Source of the DNA: WTAW01 sp964406575
GTDB lineage: Bacteria > Acidobacteriota > Aminicenantia > Aminicenantales > Aminicenantaceae
DNA length: 27,496 nucleotides
Direction of reading: 5' to 3'
NCBI GenBank assembly: GCA_964406575.1
Contig: CAYOSH010000043.1
Coordinates: forward strand, 1 to 27,496
The notes under the pieces were generated by a model. The model was not told the origin of the DNA and did no database searches. It saw nothing but the letters and a program-made list of their open reading frames with translations. Each line of letters opens with the position of its first letter. Position 1 is the stretch's first letter. Shown in pieces: positions 15,598 to 23,986 of this stretch. Position numbers and translations under genes: made by a program.

Positions 15598-16296
15598 ATG
15601 AAATGTCTGACAGCCAGGAAATGGATCAGCGAATACATAGACGGAGAATTGGATGCTGCACACAAAGCTACCCTGGAAGAGCACTGTGCTCAGTGTGCGG
15701 ATTGCCAGAAACTCATGAAAGATTTTCAGAAGATCACGAGCAGAGCGAAAGAGCTGGATCCGCATTCGCCACCAGAGACCATCTGGGCAAAGATCCAGGA
15801 AAAAATACCGCCTCAAGAACAGGAGGTTTGGACTCTCCCCTCTCAGAAGCAGAGCTGGTTCAGATTGCCGAGACGGAGCTATGTTCTCAGCGCCGCCCTT
15901 TTGCTCGTTGTTGTTGCCGGCCTCGTTTTCATTTATGGGCCAAGGTTTTGGTCCGACCAGGCATTTGTCCCCGAACTGAACAGCCGGCAATACACGCTGG
16001 CAAAGCTTGAGGAAGCTGAGCAGCACTACCAGCTTGCCATCAAGGCTCTCAGTGAAGCAGCGGCCGCTCAGAAGGAGCAGCTCGATCCTCAAGTCGCAGA
16101 GGTGTTCCGAACGAATCTCGCGATCATCGATCAGTCGATCGCTTCCTGCAAACAGGCTGTGCTCAGCGATCCGGATGATATCGAGTCGAGAAAATATTTG
16201 TTGGCAGCCTATAAGGAAAAAACGGATCTCATCAACGAGATCATGGCGGTCACAGACGCTCCATCCCCCCAAAGGGGCTTGGAGGAGACAATATAA
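15598..16296 (+). CDS. Membrane anti-sigma factor with zinc-finger (zf-HC2) domain
   Basis: A 232-aa protein. The N-terminal cytoplasmic domain has the ZAS motif: Cys near residue 3, then HCAQCADC (HxxxCxxC). A single membrane segment follows (YVLSAALLLVVVAGLVFIY), then an outer domain of about 120 residues that is predicted helical with TLAKLEEAEQHYQLAIKALSEAAAAQKEQL. It should sequester the ECF sigma factor encoded before it and release it on an envelope signal. The start at 15598 has GAGGAG 7 nt upstream, while the ATG at 15583 overlaps the sigma stop. The outer domain is unlike a plain RseA and may be the sensor. Confidence 0.9.
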   Translation: MKCLTARKWISEYIDGELDAAHKATLEEHCAQCADCQKLMKDFQKITSRAKELDPHSPPETIWAKIQEKIPPQEQEVWTLPSQKQSWFRLPRRSYVLSAALLLVVVAGLVFIYGPRFWSDQAFVPELNSRQYTLAKLEEAEQHYQLAIKALSEAAAAQKEQLDPQVAEVFRTNLAIIDQSIASCKQAVLSDPDDIESRKYLLAAYKEKTDLINEIMAVTDAPSPQRGLEETI

Positions 16297-16316
16297 GGTA
16301 AGATAGGAGGTACGAT

Positions 16317-17324
16317 ATGCGATTAAAAAAGTCACTCGCGTCACTAACAGTCTTGTTGTTCTTTTTTCTCATCCTGGGATTCAGCCCCTCCTCATCCATA
16401 GCGAAGGAAAAATTTGAGGAGAAATTCGAAAAAACAGTTGCCCTTGCTAAGGATGGAAAAGTCTATCTCAATAATATCTCGGGAGACATCGAGGTCAAAA
16501 CTTGGGATAGGGGAGAAGTGAAGATCGATGCGCTCAAGGTCTCCCAGCACTCGTCCATGGATAAGGCCAGGGAGTATGCCGGATTGGTCGAGATCGAGGT
16601 CACAGACGAAGGGGGAACCCTGAACATCGTGGTCAAATACCCTAAGAATGGGCCCAATAAAATGAACGTCTCAGTTGACTTTAAACTGATGATCCCCTCA
16701 TTGGCGACAGCAGACATAAACTCTGTAAGCGGAGACCTGACTCTCCAGAACATTGGCGGCGCAGCGAAGGCAGAGACTGTGAGCGGAGATGTCACTCTGG
16801 AAAAGATCGCAGGAACTCTCAAAGGAAAGACTGTGAGCGGAAACGTTACAGCTACAGGTGCAGCCAAAGGTGCTTACTGCAAGTCCGTCAGCGGGAACGT
16901 GATGGTTGATGATGTCATTGGCGACGCCGAGCTCTATACAGTCTCTGGGACGATCAAGGCAGGATCAGTCAAAGGCTCGATCACTGCCGAAAACACGAGC
17001 GGTGATGTGGATCTGATCGACGTAACGGACGCCAAGGCAGTAAAGGCCAAAACTCTGAGTGGCGATGTCGACTATGCCGGTGTGATCTTTTCCGATGGGA
17101 CCTACGAGTTCAAGTCCCACAGCGGAGATGTCACCCTGACCATCCCTTCAGATGCGGCTTTCGACCTGGAGGCAAGGACCTTTAGTGGCTCCATTGACTC
17201 GGAGTTCGAGATCACTCTGACGGGAAAGATAAGCAAAAAAGAGCTCAAAGGGTCTGTGAATGGTGGAGGAGCCACTCTCGAAGTCAAGACGTTTAGCGGC
17301 GACGTCGAACTGAAAAAAAAGTAA
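16317..17324 (+). CDS. Exported DUF4097 repeat protein (adhesin-like beta-helix)
   Basis: A 335-aa protein with a signal peptide (about residues 1-29). The mature part contains eleven turns built on xxSGDVxL (for example TVSGDVTL, SVSGNVMV, TFSGDVEL), spaced about 20-25 residues, giving a regular beta-solenoid. This is the DUF4097 family (YvlB/LiaG-like), linked in other bacteria to envelope stress operons. GGAGGT lies 5 nt before the ATG. It is the last gene of the sigma / anti-sigma operon and is followed by a strong terminator. It may be the effector or the sensor of the envelope response; which is unknown. Confidence 0.9.
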   Translation: MRLKKSLASLTVLLFFFLILGFSPSSSIAKEKFEEKFEKTVALAKDGKVYLNNISGDIEVKTWDRGEVKIDALKVSQHSSMDKAREYAGLVEIEVTDEGGTLNIVVKYPKNGPNKMNVSVDFKLMIPSLATADINSVSGDLTLQNIGGAAKAETVSGDVTLEKIAGTLKGKTVSGNVTATGAAKGAYCKSVSGNVMVDDVIGDAELYTVSGTIKAGSVKGSITAENTSGDVDLIDVTDAKAVKAKTLSGDVDYAGVIFSDGTYEFKSHSGDVTLTIPSDAAFDLEARTFSGSIDSEFEITLTGKISKKELKGSVNGGGATLEVKTFSGDVELKKK

Positions 17325-17348
17325 TCTTTAACTCCTATTAAAAATCGA

Positions 17349-17377
17349 GGAGAGGGACATGTCCCTCTCCTTTTTTT
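17349..17377 (+). terminator. Intrinsic terminator after the sigma/anti-sigma/DUF4097 operon
   Basis: A perfect 9-bp GC-rich stem GGAGAGGGA / TCCCTCTCC with a 4-nt CATG loop is followed by seven T residues. It lies 25 bp after the DUF4097 stop and closes the three-gene operon. Confidence 0.92.
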
Positions 17378-17457
17378 ATACATTTTTTCTGAAAACATGC
17401 TGAAATCTTTGATGATTGATATCCGGGTGTCCCCATTGATTATTGATCTATTGAAAT

Positions 17458-17502
17458 GTAGGGACCGTTTCCCAAACGGTCTGTTCGGAGAGCCGACCCT
17501 AC
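17458..17502 (+). repeat. 45-nt structured dispersed repeat, copy E
   Basis: This is the most complete copy of the family. It has outer arms GTAGGG / CCCTAC, hairpin one ACCGTTT-CCC-AAACGGT and hairpin two TCGG-AGAG-CCGA, so the RNA or single strand could fold into a three-way junction. It lies between the operon terminator and the M81 gene. No gene is supported in 17378-17614. Confidence 0.85.
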
Positions 17503-17614
17503 AAGTGTTCTTAAGATCAAGAATTTGGGAATGCTTCCAAGCAATGGGAATCCCTTTGACTTTTTCGTGCATTCGGTGATAGGTTTTTATAGAAACACGA
17601 AGGGAGATAGATCT

Positions 17615-19153
17615 ATGAAAAAAAGCCGCTTTGCCTCTGTTACTCTTTTGATTTTTTTGATCGGAACCCTATTTTTTTGGGTAGGCTGCCGCGAAACATC
17701 AGAGATTAAGAAGCCAATGCGGATCGCTGTCGCCCAATTTTCCCATGAAACGTGTACGTTCTGTCCGGAACCCACAACCATCGAAGATTGGGAGTACTAT
17801 GGACCGCCCACGAGAGATCTCTTAGGCTCGGACAGGGGATACATCGGAGGCTTCAAAACAATGTGTGAGGAGTATGGCGGAGTGGAGCTTGTAGGCGTCC
17901 TCTCCCCAAGAGGAGCGCGAGGAGGCTCGTCTGGCAGCTGGATCACCCAGGAGGCCTTTGACAAATATTCTTACGGCATCGCCGATGACCTCGAGGATCA
18001 GGGGCCATTTGATGGCGTATTTTTAGCCCTCCATGGAGCTATGGCTGTTACAGGAATTCCGAAGCCGGAAGCTGAACTTGTGCGTCGCGTGCGGGCCGTT
18101 GTCGGTGATATTCCGATTTTTGTCACTCTCGACCTTCATGCCAATGAGGACCATGAACTTTCGGATGCGGCCGATGCTGTGTTCATCATAAAGAGATATC
18201 CGCACTACGACACAACTCTTCAGGGCGAACGGGCCGCAAGGGTGATAATCAAAACCATCCGAGGGACATATAGACCCACCATGACGACGCGAAAACCCCG
18301 TGTTATCACTCCCAGTGTGTTTCAGGGAACAGGTGTCTCCCCGGCCATGGAGATCATGGAACGGGCGCGAAGATGGGAATGCCAGGAGAAAGATGCCTAT
18401 GTGTCTGTCGCTTTTGGGTTTGCCTATGCCGATGTCCCCGATGTGGGTGCAACGGTCATGGTCGTGACCAACAATGACCAGAAACTGGCGGATAAAATTG
18501 CCGATGACATGTCGGACTACATCTGGCGCCTCCGGCACGAATTTGCGGGTAAGAAACTTCCTAAAACTCATGAGGGCGTGGCTCTCGCGATGGCCGCCGC
18601 AAAGGAGGGGAAAACGCCGGTGGTGATTGCAGACCAGAGCGACCGCACAGGAGGGTCGACACACATTCTCGAGGAGCTCATCAAACAGGGAGCCGAAAAT
18701 TTCTGTATCGCCACTCTGAGGGATGAACGGGCTCTGGAGAAGATCGAAGCGGAGTTTAAAGAAGATGATGCACTGGAGATCGAATTGGGCGGTTACTCAG
18801 ACGAGTTCGCGGGAAATCCCGTTCGGGTCAGCGGCACGATTGAATTCCTCGGAAAGCAACGCCGAGAAACTGTCGCAGTCCTTCACTTCGGGAAGAACAA
18901 TCGTGTCATCCTGACCGTTCATCTCACACAGATCACAACACCGGATATCTTTGCGCCTCTGGGAATCAACCTAGAGGAGCTCGATATCATCGTCCTCAAA
19001 TCCCGGGTCCATTTCCGGAGAGGCTTTCATGAGACAGGTCTGGCTGGAGCGATTTTCGAAGTGGATGCCCCAGGCCTCGGTCCGGCAGACCTTACGGTGC
19101 TTCCCTACAAGAACATTCCCAAGGATATCTATCCGGTCTATTTAAAAGATTAG
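17615..19153 (+). CDS. M81 (MlrC-type) metallopeptidase, lipoprotein form
   Basis: A 512-aa protein. MKKSRFASVTLLIFLIGTLF followed by FWVGC is a lipoprotein signal, placing it at the envelope, although most M81 proteins are cytoplasmic. Family landmarks are MRIAVAQFSHETCTF, VFLALHGAMAV, FVTLDLHAN (zinc-binding Asp and His), PHYDTTLQGERAAR, ADQSDRTGGSTHILEEL and KSRVHFRRGF. MlrC cleaves linear microcystin fragments; the family as a whole probably handles D- or iso-amino-acid peptides. In the usual HETNTF motif, Asn is replaced by Cys. The start at 17615 is chosen because GAAGGGAG precedes it and the signal follows; the longer frame is not credible. Confidence 0.9.
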   Translation: MKKSRFASVTLLIFLIGTLFFWVGCRETSEIKKPMRIAVAQFSHETCTFCPEPTTIEDWEYYGPPTRDLLGSDRGYIGGFKTMCEEYGGVELVGVLSPRGARGGSSGSWITQEAFDKYSYGIADDLEDQGPFDGVFLALHGAMAVTGIPKPEAELVRRVRAVVGDIPIFVTLDLHANEDHELSDAADAVFIIKRYPHYDTTLQGERAARVIIKTIRGTYRPTMTTRKPRVITPSVFQGTGVSPAMEIMERARRWECQEKDAYVSVAFGFAYADVPDVGATVMVVTNNDQKLADKIADDMSDYIWRLRHEFAGKKLPKTHEGVALAMAAAKEGKTPVVIADQSDRTGGSTHILEELIKQGAENFCIATLRDERALEKIEAEFKEDDALEIELGGYSDEFAGNPVRVSGTIEFLGKQRRETVAVLHFGKNNRVILTVHLTQITTPDIFAPLGINLEELDIIVLKSRVHFRRGFHETGLAGAIFEVDAPGLGPADLTVLPYKNIPKDIYPVYLKD

Positions 19154-19345
19154 CCCCAGAATTAAACATATCGAAATCCGATATCGTATGAACACCTGTT
19201 CGGGAAATGGAACTTACGTTTTAGAACGACTTTACTATCGTCCTCTTTGGATACGATTTTCAGGGTCTATGGGTGCAGTTCCATGTTTTTCCTCTAAACT
19301 GACGGCCGCTGCCGGATACTGGAAGCTCAGGCACTTTGAACCGGA

Positions 19346-20014
19346 CTATTCCGATGGTGAAGTGCCGAACACATGGTCCCAGATCGGTGAGCTGACACCG
19401 AAACGCTTGTCAGGACATCTGAAGTGATGCTGCATGTGATTGAACTTGACGAACTTGAAGTATCTGCCTTTGATCTTGAAGTGATGGGTTCCGTAGTGCG
19501 TCAGGTCATAGATCAGATATCCGGCAATAAACCCGGAGAATGTGGGCGCGAGCCAGTGGGGCGCTCCAAAAAGCTTCACCCAGATGAGATAAAAGAGGCA
19601 GTAAAAGAGGAATGCCAGAGGAATACTGACTGCCGGGGGCATGACCAGACGTGTCTTGCACATCGGCTGTTTGTGGTGAACGCCATGGAAGAGAAATGTC
19701 ACGCGCTCCATCCGGGGTGTTTTGGGCGGAAAATGAAACACAAATCGATGCAGGAAATACTCGGCCAAAGTCCAGAGAAAAAGTCCTATGGGAAAACCCA
19801 AAACAATGTGAAAAGGGAATCCTCCCCCCGCCCCAAGATGTGATGTGGCTAAATAGTCCTTTATGGCAATAACCAGAAAGATAACCATAACGGGGATCCA
19901 AATGATGGCAACCACAGCGGGATGGATGTGGGTGAAAAACTCGAGAAAATTCGATTTGAACAAACGGATGGGTTCTTTATCGTTGATGATCTCATGGCCG
20001 ACTGGGTCTGTCAT
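19346..20014 (-). CDS. Fatty acid hydroxylase / sterol desaturase family membrane enzyme
   Basis: A 222-aa membrane protein with the His clusters of the di-iron fatty acid hydroxylase superfamily: EYFLHRFVFHF, HGVHHKQP, DLTHYGTHHF and NHMQHHF. The spacing fits FA2H/Scs7-like 2-hydroxylases, which use oxygen and an electron donor to hydroxylate acyl chains. Four hydrophobic segments (about residues 35-60, 70-95, 120-140, 145-165) hold the active site on the cytoplasmic face. The start at 20014 has AGAGG 6 nt upstream; the frame is open further but without support. It is transcribed alone, and needs O2 if active, which is notable beside otherwise anaerobe-compatible genes. Confidence 0.88.
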   Translation of the reverse strand: MTDPVGHEIINDKEPIRLFKSNFLEFFTHIHPAVVAIIWIPVMVIFLVIAIKDYLATSHLGAGGGFPFHIVLGFPIGLFLWTLAEYFLHRFVFHFPPKTPRMERVTFLFHGVHHKQPMCKTRLVMPPAVSIPLAFLFYCLFYLIWVKLFGAPHWLAPTFSGFIAGYLIYDLTHYGTHHFKIKGRYFKFVKFNHMQHHFRCPDKRFGVSSPIWDHVFGTSPSE

Positions 20015-20224
20015 GGGTTGCCTCTTCTTTCCGGAATAATCAAGACGGCGTATTATAGCACAATCGCCATTTCCTCCATAGAGGTAATTTCGACTTGAAG
20101 GCATCGCTCGATCCATGATTGTATGAACACGAGTTGCGTTGTTGGGACACCCAGTTATCACTCATCACAAATTGAAGGATGCTTGCTTTTGACTTCGGAT
20201 ATTGCTTCTGCTATAAGCAAGGAT

Positions 20225-22519
20225 ATGAATTGTCTTTCAAAACAAAAATTGACAGCTTCAGGAACGAAGGGAAAAATTGCTCTCCTGATTCCGATCTTTG
20301 TGATCCCGGTCCTCTTGATTTTGAGTTCCTGTAAAAAAACCGAAGAAGACGTGCTTTATGACTTCATTGCGCATTTCGAAGATGCCCGAACTGTGGCACC
20401 GTACCGCAGTCATAATCTCTTTCGTTCTTGGCAGGAGGGCGACCGGATGTTCGGGTGGAACAGAAACCGTCAAATCGAAAAAAATGCTGTCCTTATACCT
20501 AGACAAAAAGATACAGCCCTGTACCGCTTTGGGTGCCTTGAGAAGAGAGACACCAAACTGGCTTTTAGCGTCAAGTCCCTCCTCTCCCCGGGGATAGAGC
20601 CACCACCGAGTTTTGATGTCACCCTCAACGGGAATGAGGTCTTCTCTTCTTCCCTCGACTGGAAGGATTATCAGAGGATCTCTCTGAATGCGATAAAGGA
20701 ATTCCTGCTCATCGGAGAGAATTTCTTAGAGTTTCACAGGTCCCCCCTTCCCCTCGGAGTCGAAGACCGGCACTGGCTTGCTTTGCGAACGTTCGTCTTT
20801 GGCAAGGAAGGCAGCCCCGAATCGACAGACCAAACCAGCGAGGCGGAACGGTCCAGGGTCGATCTCGAAAAAAAAACGATCGCCCTGGCGCTGAACACAT
20901 GCCTCAGCTATCATCTTAAGATTCCTAAGCAATCCAAGTTGATCTTTGATTTTGCCTTGGACACGGCCCAAATGAATTCCTTGGGGCAGACGAAACTTAT
21001 CGTTTCCCTTGAAACACTTGATGGGGAGAGCCTTGTCCTTTACGAACACTCTTTAGGGGCAAAAGCCAGAGTGAATAAGAATTCCATGCCCATCGACCTT
21101 TCTCCTTACCAAGGCCAGATCTCACGCATAAGCTTTGTTTTTATGACTGATTCCCTTGTGGATGACCCTTCAATGACGTTCATTCTGAAGAAACCCAGGA
21201 TCATTAAAGAGGGAGTCCCGGCTTCTCCATACATAGAGCCTGCAAAGCCCGATCTACCAAAGCCCTTCAACATCCTGATCTACCTTGTGGATTGTCTCCG
21301 TCCCGATTTTCTTCCCTTTTTTGGGTATAAAAAAAATATTGCTCCTCATATGACCGAATTTTCCAAGGACTGTGTTCTCTTCAAGAATGCTTACGCGCAG
21401 GCTTCCTGGACCAGACCGTCAGTCGGGGCCCTATTCACAGGGCTTTATCCTTTCCAGCACCAGGCGATCACCCTAAAAAGCGGTTTGGCTGCGGAATTCC
21501 AGACGCTGGCCGAGCTATTGCAAAATGCTGGTTACTATACGATAGGGATCTCCGCGAACGCAGGGATCAAGGAATTCTTCAACTTCAACCAGGGGTTCAC
21601 ATTCTTCAAATACCACTCAAATCTGGATGGAGGATTTGCGGAGACGCTCAACACGTATGCTTTTGCGCAGCTCCAGTCAAAGCCATCCCCATTCTTCCTG
21701 TATATGCACACCATGGAGCTCCACCGCCCGTACATGCTCAAGGAGGAATTTACTCCCGCAGTCACGGGAGTTCCTCACATCGTCGTGGTGGAAAAAAGGG
21801 GAGAACCACGATACCAGGTGGATTTGAATCATACCCTTCGTATGTACGAAGCTTCCATCACCCAGAATGACAGAGCTTTTGGCGATTTGATGGCCGAATT
21901 GAAAAGGCTTGGCTTGTATGACAAGACCTTGATCCTGCTGATGTCTGACCATGGGGAGGAATTTTTCGAGCACGGAGGGTTTGCTCATGGACAGACACTT
22001 TACGAGGAACAGGTCAGGCACCTTTTCATCATGAAGCTGCCCCAGCAGTGGAATGCCGGACGCCTCATCAAGGACAACGTCCAGGAGATCGACATCTTCC
22101 CCACTCTCCTGGACTTGACCGGAGGGAGCATCCCAGATTACCTTTCGGGGAAAAGTTTGAAGAGATTTGTGCTCTCATCCGAATCGACCGATTCACCCAT
22201 CCACCAGGAGATCTTTCTGGAAACAGGCCCCGACCTGAGCATGAAGGCCATAGTCGATGGGACGTGGAAATTGATTCATACCGGGAAAGAGTGGACAGAT
22301 GATATTCGGGAATATGAGCTCTATGATCTCGACGCAGACCCTGAGGAAAGGACAAATCTTATCACCCGGAGCCCTATCGCGGCGCACTACTTGAGGAGCA
22401 GGCTGTCCAATTGGGTGAATGTGCAGGAGAAGCTGGTGAATATCGGGATAGAGGACATCGAAAAAACACTGACTCCCAAGGAGATCGAAGAACTCAAAGC
22501 CCTCGGCTACATCAAATAA
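20225..22519 (+). CDS. Sulfatase-like lipoprotein of the alkaline phosphatase superfamily with Thr in the nucleophile position
   Basis: A 764-aa protein (from ATG 20225). A lipoprotein signal ends at LILSSC. Residues of about 45-330 form an unrecognised, probably beta-rich domain. From about 350 comes the sulfatase fold: FNILIYLVDCLRPD with metal ligand Asp356, the nucleophile region QASWTRPSVGALFTGLYP, and LMSDHGEEFFEHGG with Asp575/His576. In sulfatases the nucleophile motif is C/S-x-P-x-R. Aligning the TG that follows puts Thr396 at that position and Val in place of the Arg, so formylglycine cannot form. Thr nucleophiles are used by EptA- and LtaS-type phosphotransferases. The start is uncertain: ATG 20123 gives a longer N-terminus, and AAGGA lies very close to 20225. 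Confidence 0.82.
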   Translation: MNCLSKQKLTASGTKGKIALLIPIFVIPVLLILSSCKKTEEDVLYDFIAHFEDARTVAPYRSHNLFRSWQEGDRMFGWNRNRQIEKNAVLIPRQKDTALYRFGCLEKRDTKLAFSVKSLLSPGIEPPPSFDVTLNGNEVFSSSLDWKDYQRISLNAIKEFLLIGENFLEFHRSPLPLGVEDRHWLALRTFVFGKEGSPESTDQTSEAERSRVDLEKKTIALALNTCLSYHLKIPKQSKLIFDFALDTAQMNSLGQTKLIVSLETLDGESLVLYEHSLGAKARVNKNSMPIDLSPYQGQISRISFVFMTDSLVDDPSMTFILKKPRIIKEGVPASPYIEPAKPDLPKPFNILIYLVDCLRPDFLPFFGYKKNIAPHMTEFSKDCVLFKNAYAQASWTRPSVGALFTGLYPFQHQAITLKSGLAAEFQTLAELLQNAGYYTIGISANAGIKEFFNFNQGFTFFKYHSNLDGGFAETLNTYAFAQLQSKPSPFFLYMHTMELHRPYMLKEEFTPAVTGVPHIVVVEKRGEPRYQVDLNHTLRMYEASITQNDRAFGDLMAELKRLGLYDKTLILLMSDHGEEFFEHGGFAHGQTLYEEQVRHLFIMKLPQQWNAGRLIKDNVQEIDIFPTLLDLTGGSIPDYLSGKSLKRFVLSSESTDSPIHQEIFLETGPDLSMKAIVDGTWKLIHTGKEWTDDIREYELYDLDADPEERTNLITRSPIAAHYLRSRLSNWVNVQEKLVNIGIEDIEKTLTPKEIEELKALGYIK

Positions 22520-22555
22520 AGGACTGTCCCCTTTTTGATTTTTTAGAATTTCTCC

Positions 22556-22584
22556 TTGACCGGGGAATGTTAAAAGGTTAGGAT
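22556..22584 (+). promoter_or_regulatory. Candidate sigma-70 promoter for the aldo/keto reductase gene
   Basis: TTGACC at 22556-22561 and TAGGAT at 22579-22584 are separated by 17 bp. Transcription would start near 22591, leaving a leader of about 58 nt to the GTG start at 22649. Just before it, at about 22518-22536, a short AAAGGACTGTCCCCTTTTT stretch may act as a weak terminator for the sulfatase-like gene, or be a REP remnant. Confidence 0.5.
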
Positions 22585-22648
22585 AATTCCCATTTTTATG
22601 ATAGGTTTTCAAGGTTTTAAATCGCGACATGGAAAGGAGTCTCCTGAA

Positions 22649-23986
22649 GTGCAGAGGGAAACGAATTCATCCAACCAGGGTTTTAGCCGCCGGAGTTTCA
22701 TCGGCAGCTCTGCTGCTGTCTTGGCAGGTATTGGATTAAGCGGCCGAAAGAAGCTTTTGGGCGCAGAAGCATCTATCCAAGAAAAGGAAACAAAAATCAA
22801 AGAGTACCGCATGCTGGGCCGTACAGGATTTCGGGTTTCGGACATGGCCTTCGGATCTGGGGAACTGGCCGAACCTGCTTTGCTCGAAGCTGTCCTGGAT
22901 GCAGGGATCAATTACATCGATACCGCAGAGGGATACGGCAGAGGACGCACCGAAAGGATCATCGGCAGCGTCATCAAAAACCGGGATCGGAAGAAAATTT
23001 TCGTAACGACAAAATTGGGATTGAGAGGAGACCTCACCAAAGAAGCCATCAAGGATCGTGCCCTTAAATGTTTGGAAAGGCTTCAAACAGATTATGTCGA
23101 TTGTTTGATGATCCACATGCCATCCACTGTGGAACAACTGAAGAACGAAGCTTTCCATGCCGCTTTTCAGGAGCTCAAGACCGAAGGGCGCGTGCGTTTT
23201 TGCGGCCTTTCCAACCATGGGTCGCAATGGGGCGATGTGCCTGAAACCATGGAGAAAGTTCATCTGGCTGCTGCAGAAGACGGCCGTTTCGATGTGGCCC
23301 TTCTCGTCTATAATTTTCTCCAGAGAGAAGAGGGCGAGAGGATTTTAAAAGCCTACAAAGAGAAAAATATCGGGGCGACCTTGATGAAGACCAATCCTGT
23401 CTTGAATTACTTGGAAACCAAGGAACAGGCAGACCAGATTAAGGCCGACGGGAAGGAAATCCCCGAACGCCTTCAAACCCTTCTCGTGAGATTGAAGACA
23501 AGAGCAGATGCAACGGAAACATTCCAGAAGCAGTACGGCGTGAAAAATTTTGATGAGATCCGTAGTGCAGCCATGAAGTTCGTTCTCAGTAATCCGAATG
23601 TCAGCTGTGCTTGTCCCACGATCAAGAACTTCAGCGACCTGGAATTCTATGGGAATCTATCGGGAGCCCGGTTCGACCTCAAAGCCGAGAAGACACTGGC
23701 CGCTTACACAGCTCTCTACGGAGATCTTTACTGCCGTCATGCGTGCGGAAAATGCGAACCAAGCTGTCCTCATGCAGTTCCCGTGAACACGATCATGCGC
23801 TACAGTCACTATTTTCAGGCGCAGAGACGGGAGAAATCAGCCATGGTCAAGTACGCATCACTTCCGCCGAACAAAGCCGATAAATGCTGGAGTTGTTCCG
23901 GGTACTGTGAGGGTTCCTGCCCTTATGGCGTTCCCGTGCAGGGATTGCTTATGTTGGCGCACAACACACTCACTCTAGAAGGTTAG
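22649..23986 (+). CDS. Tat-exported aldo/keto reductase with C-terminal Fe-S cysteine clusters
   Basis: A 445-aa protein. The N-terminus has a twin-arginine signal, FSRRSFIG (Arg14-Arg15), followed by a hydrophobic stretch. The AKR domain shows RMLGRTGFRVSDMAFGSGEL, YIDTAEGYGRGRTERIIG (Asp, Tyr), VTTKLGLRG (Lys) and LMIHMPS (His). The C-terminus carries two groups of four Cys: 362/366/369/373, ending CP, and 413/416/420/424, ending CP. This is ferredoxin-like and suggests Fe-S clusters. Such fusions are known among anaerobes, where the substrate is unclear. The GTG start at 22649 is preferred (AAAGGAG 9 nt upstream). The ATG at 22598 is in frame but lacks a ribosome site. Its stop overlaps the convergent DsrE gene. 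Confidence 0.87.
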   Translation: MQRETNSSNQGFSRRSFIGSSAAVLAGIGLSGRKKLLGAEASIQEKETKIKEYRMLGRTGFRVSDMAFGSGELAEPALLEAVLDAGINYIDTAEGYGRGRTERIIGSVIKNRDRKKIFVTTKLGLRGDLTKEAIKDRALKCLERLQTDYVDCLMIHMPSTVEQLKNEAFHAAFQELKTEGRVRFCGLSNHGSQWGDVPETMEKVHLAAAEDGRFDVALLVYNFLQREEGERILKAYKEKNIGATLMKTNPVLNYLETKEQADQIKADGKEIPERLQTLLVRLKTRADATETFQKQYGVKNFDEIRSAAMKFVLSNPNVSCACPTIKNFSDLEFYGNLSGARFDLKAEKTLAAYTALYGDLYCRHACGKCEPSCPHAVPVNTIMRYSHYFQAQRREKSAMVKYASLPPNKADKCWSCSGYCEGSCPYGVPVQGLLMLAHNTLTLEG

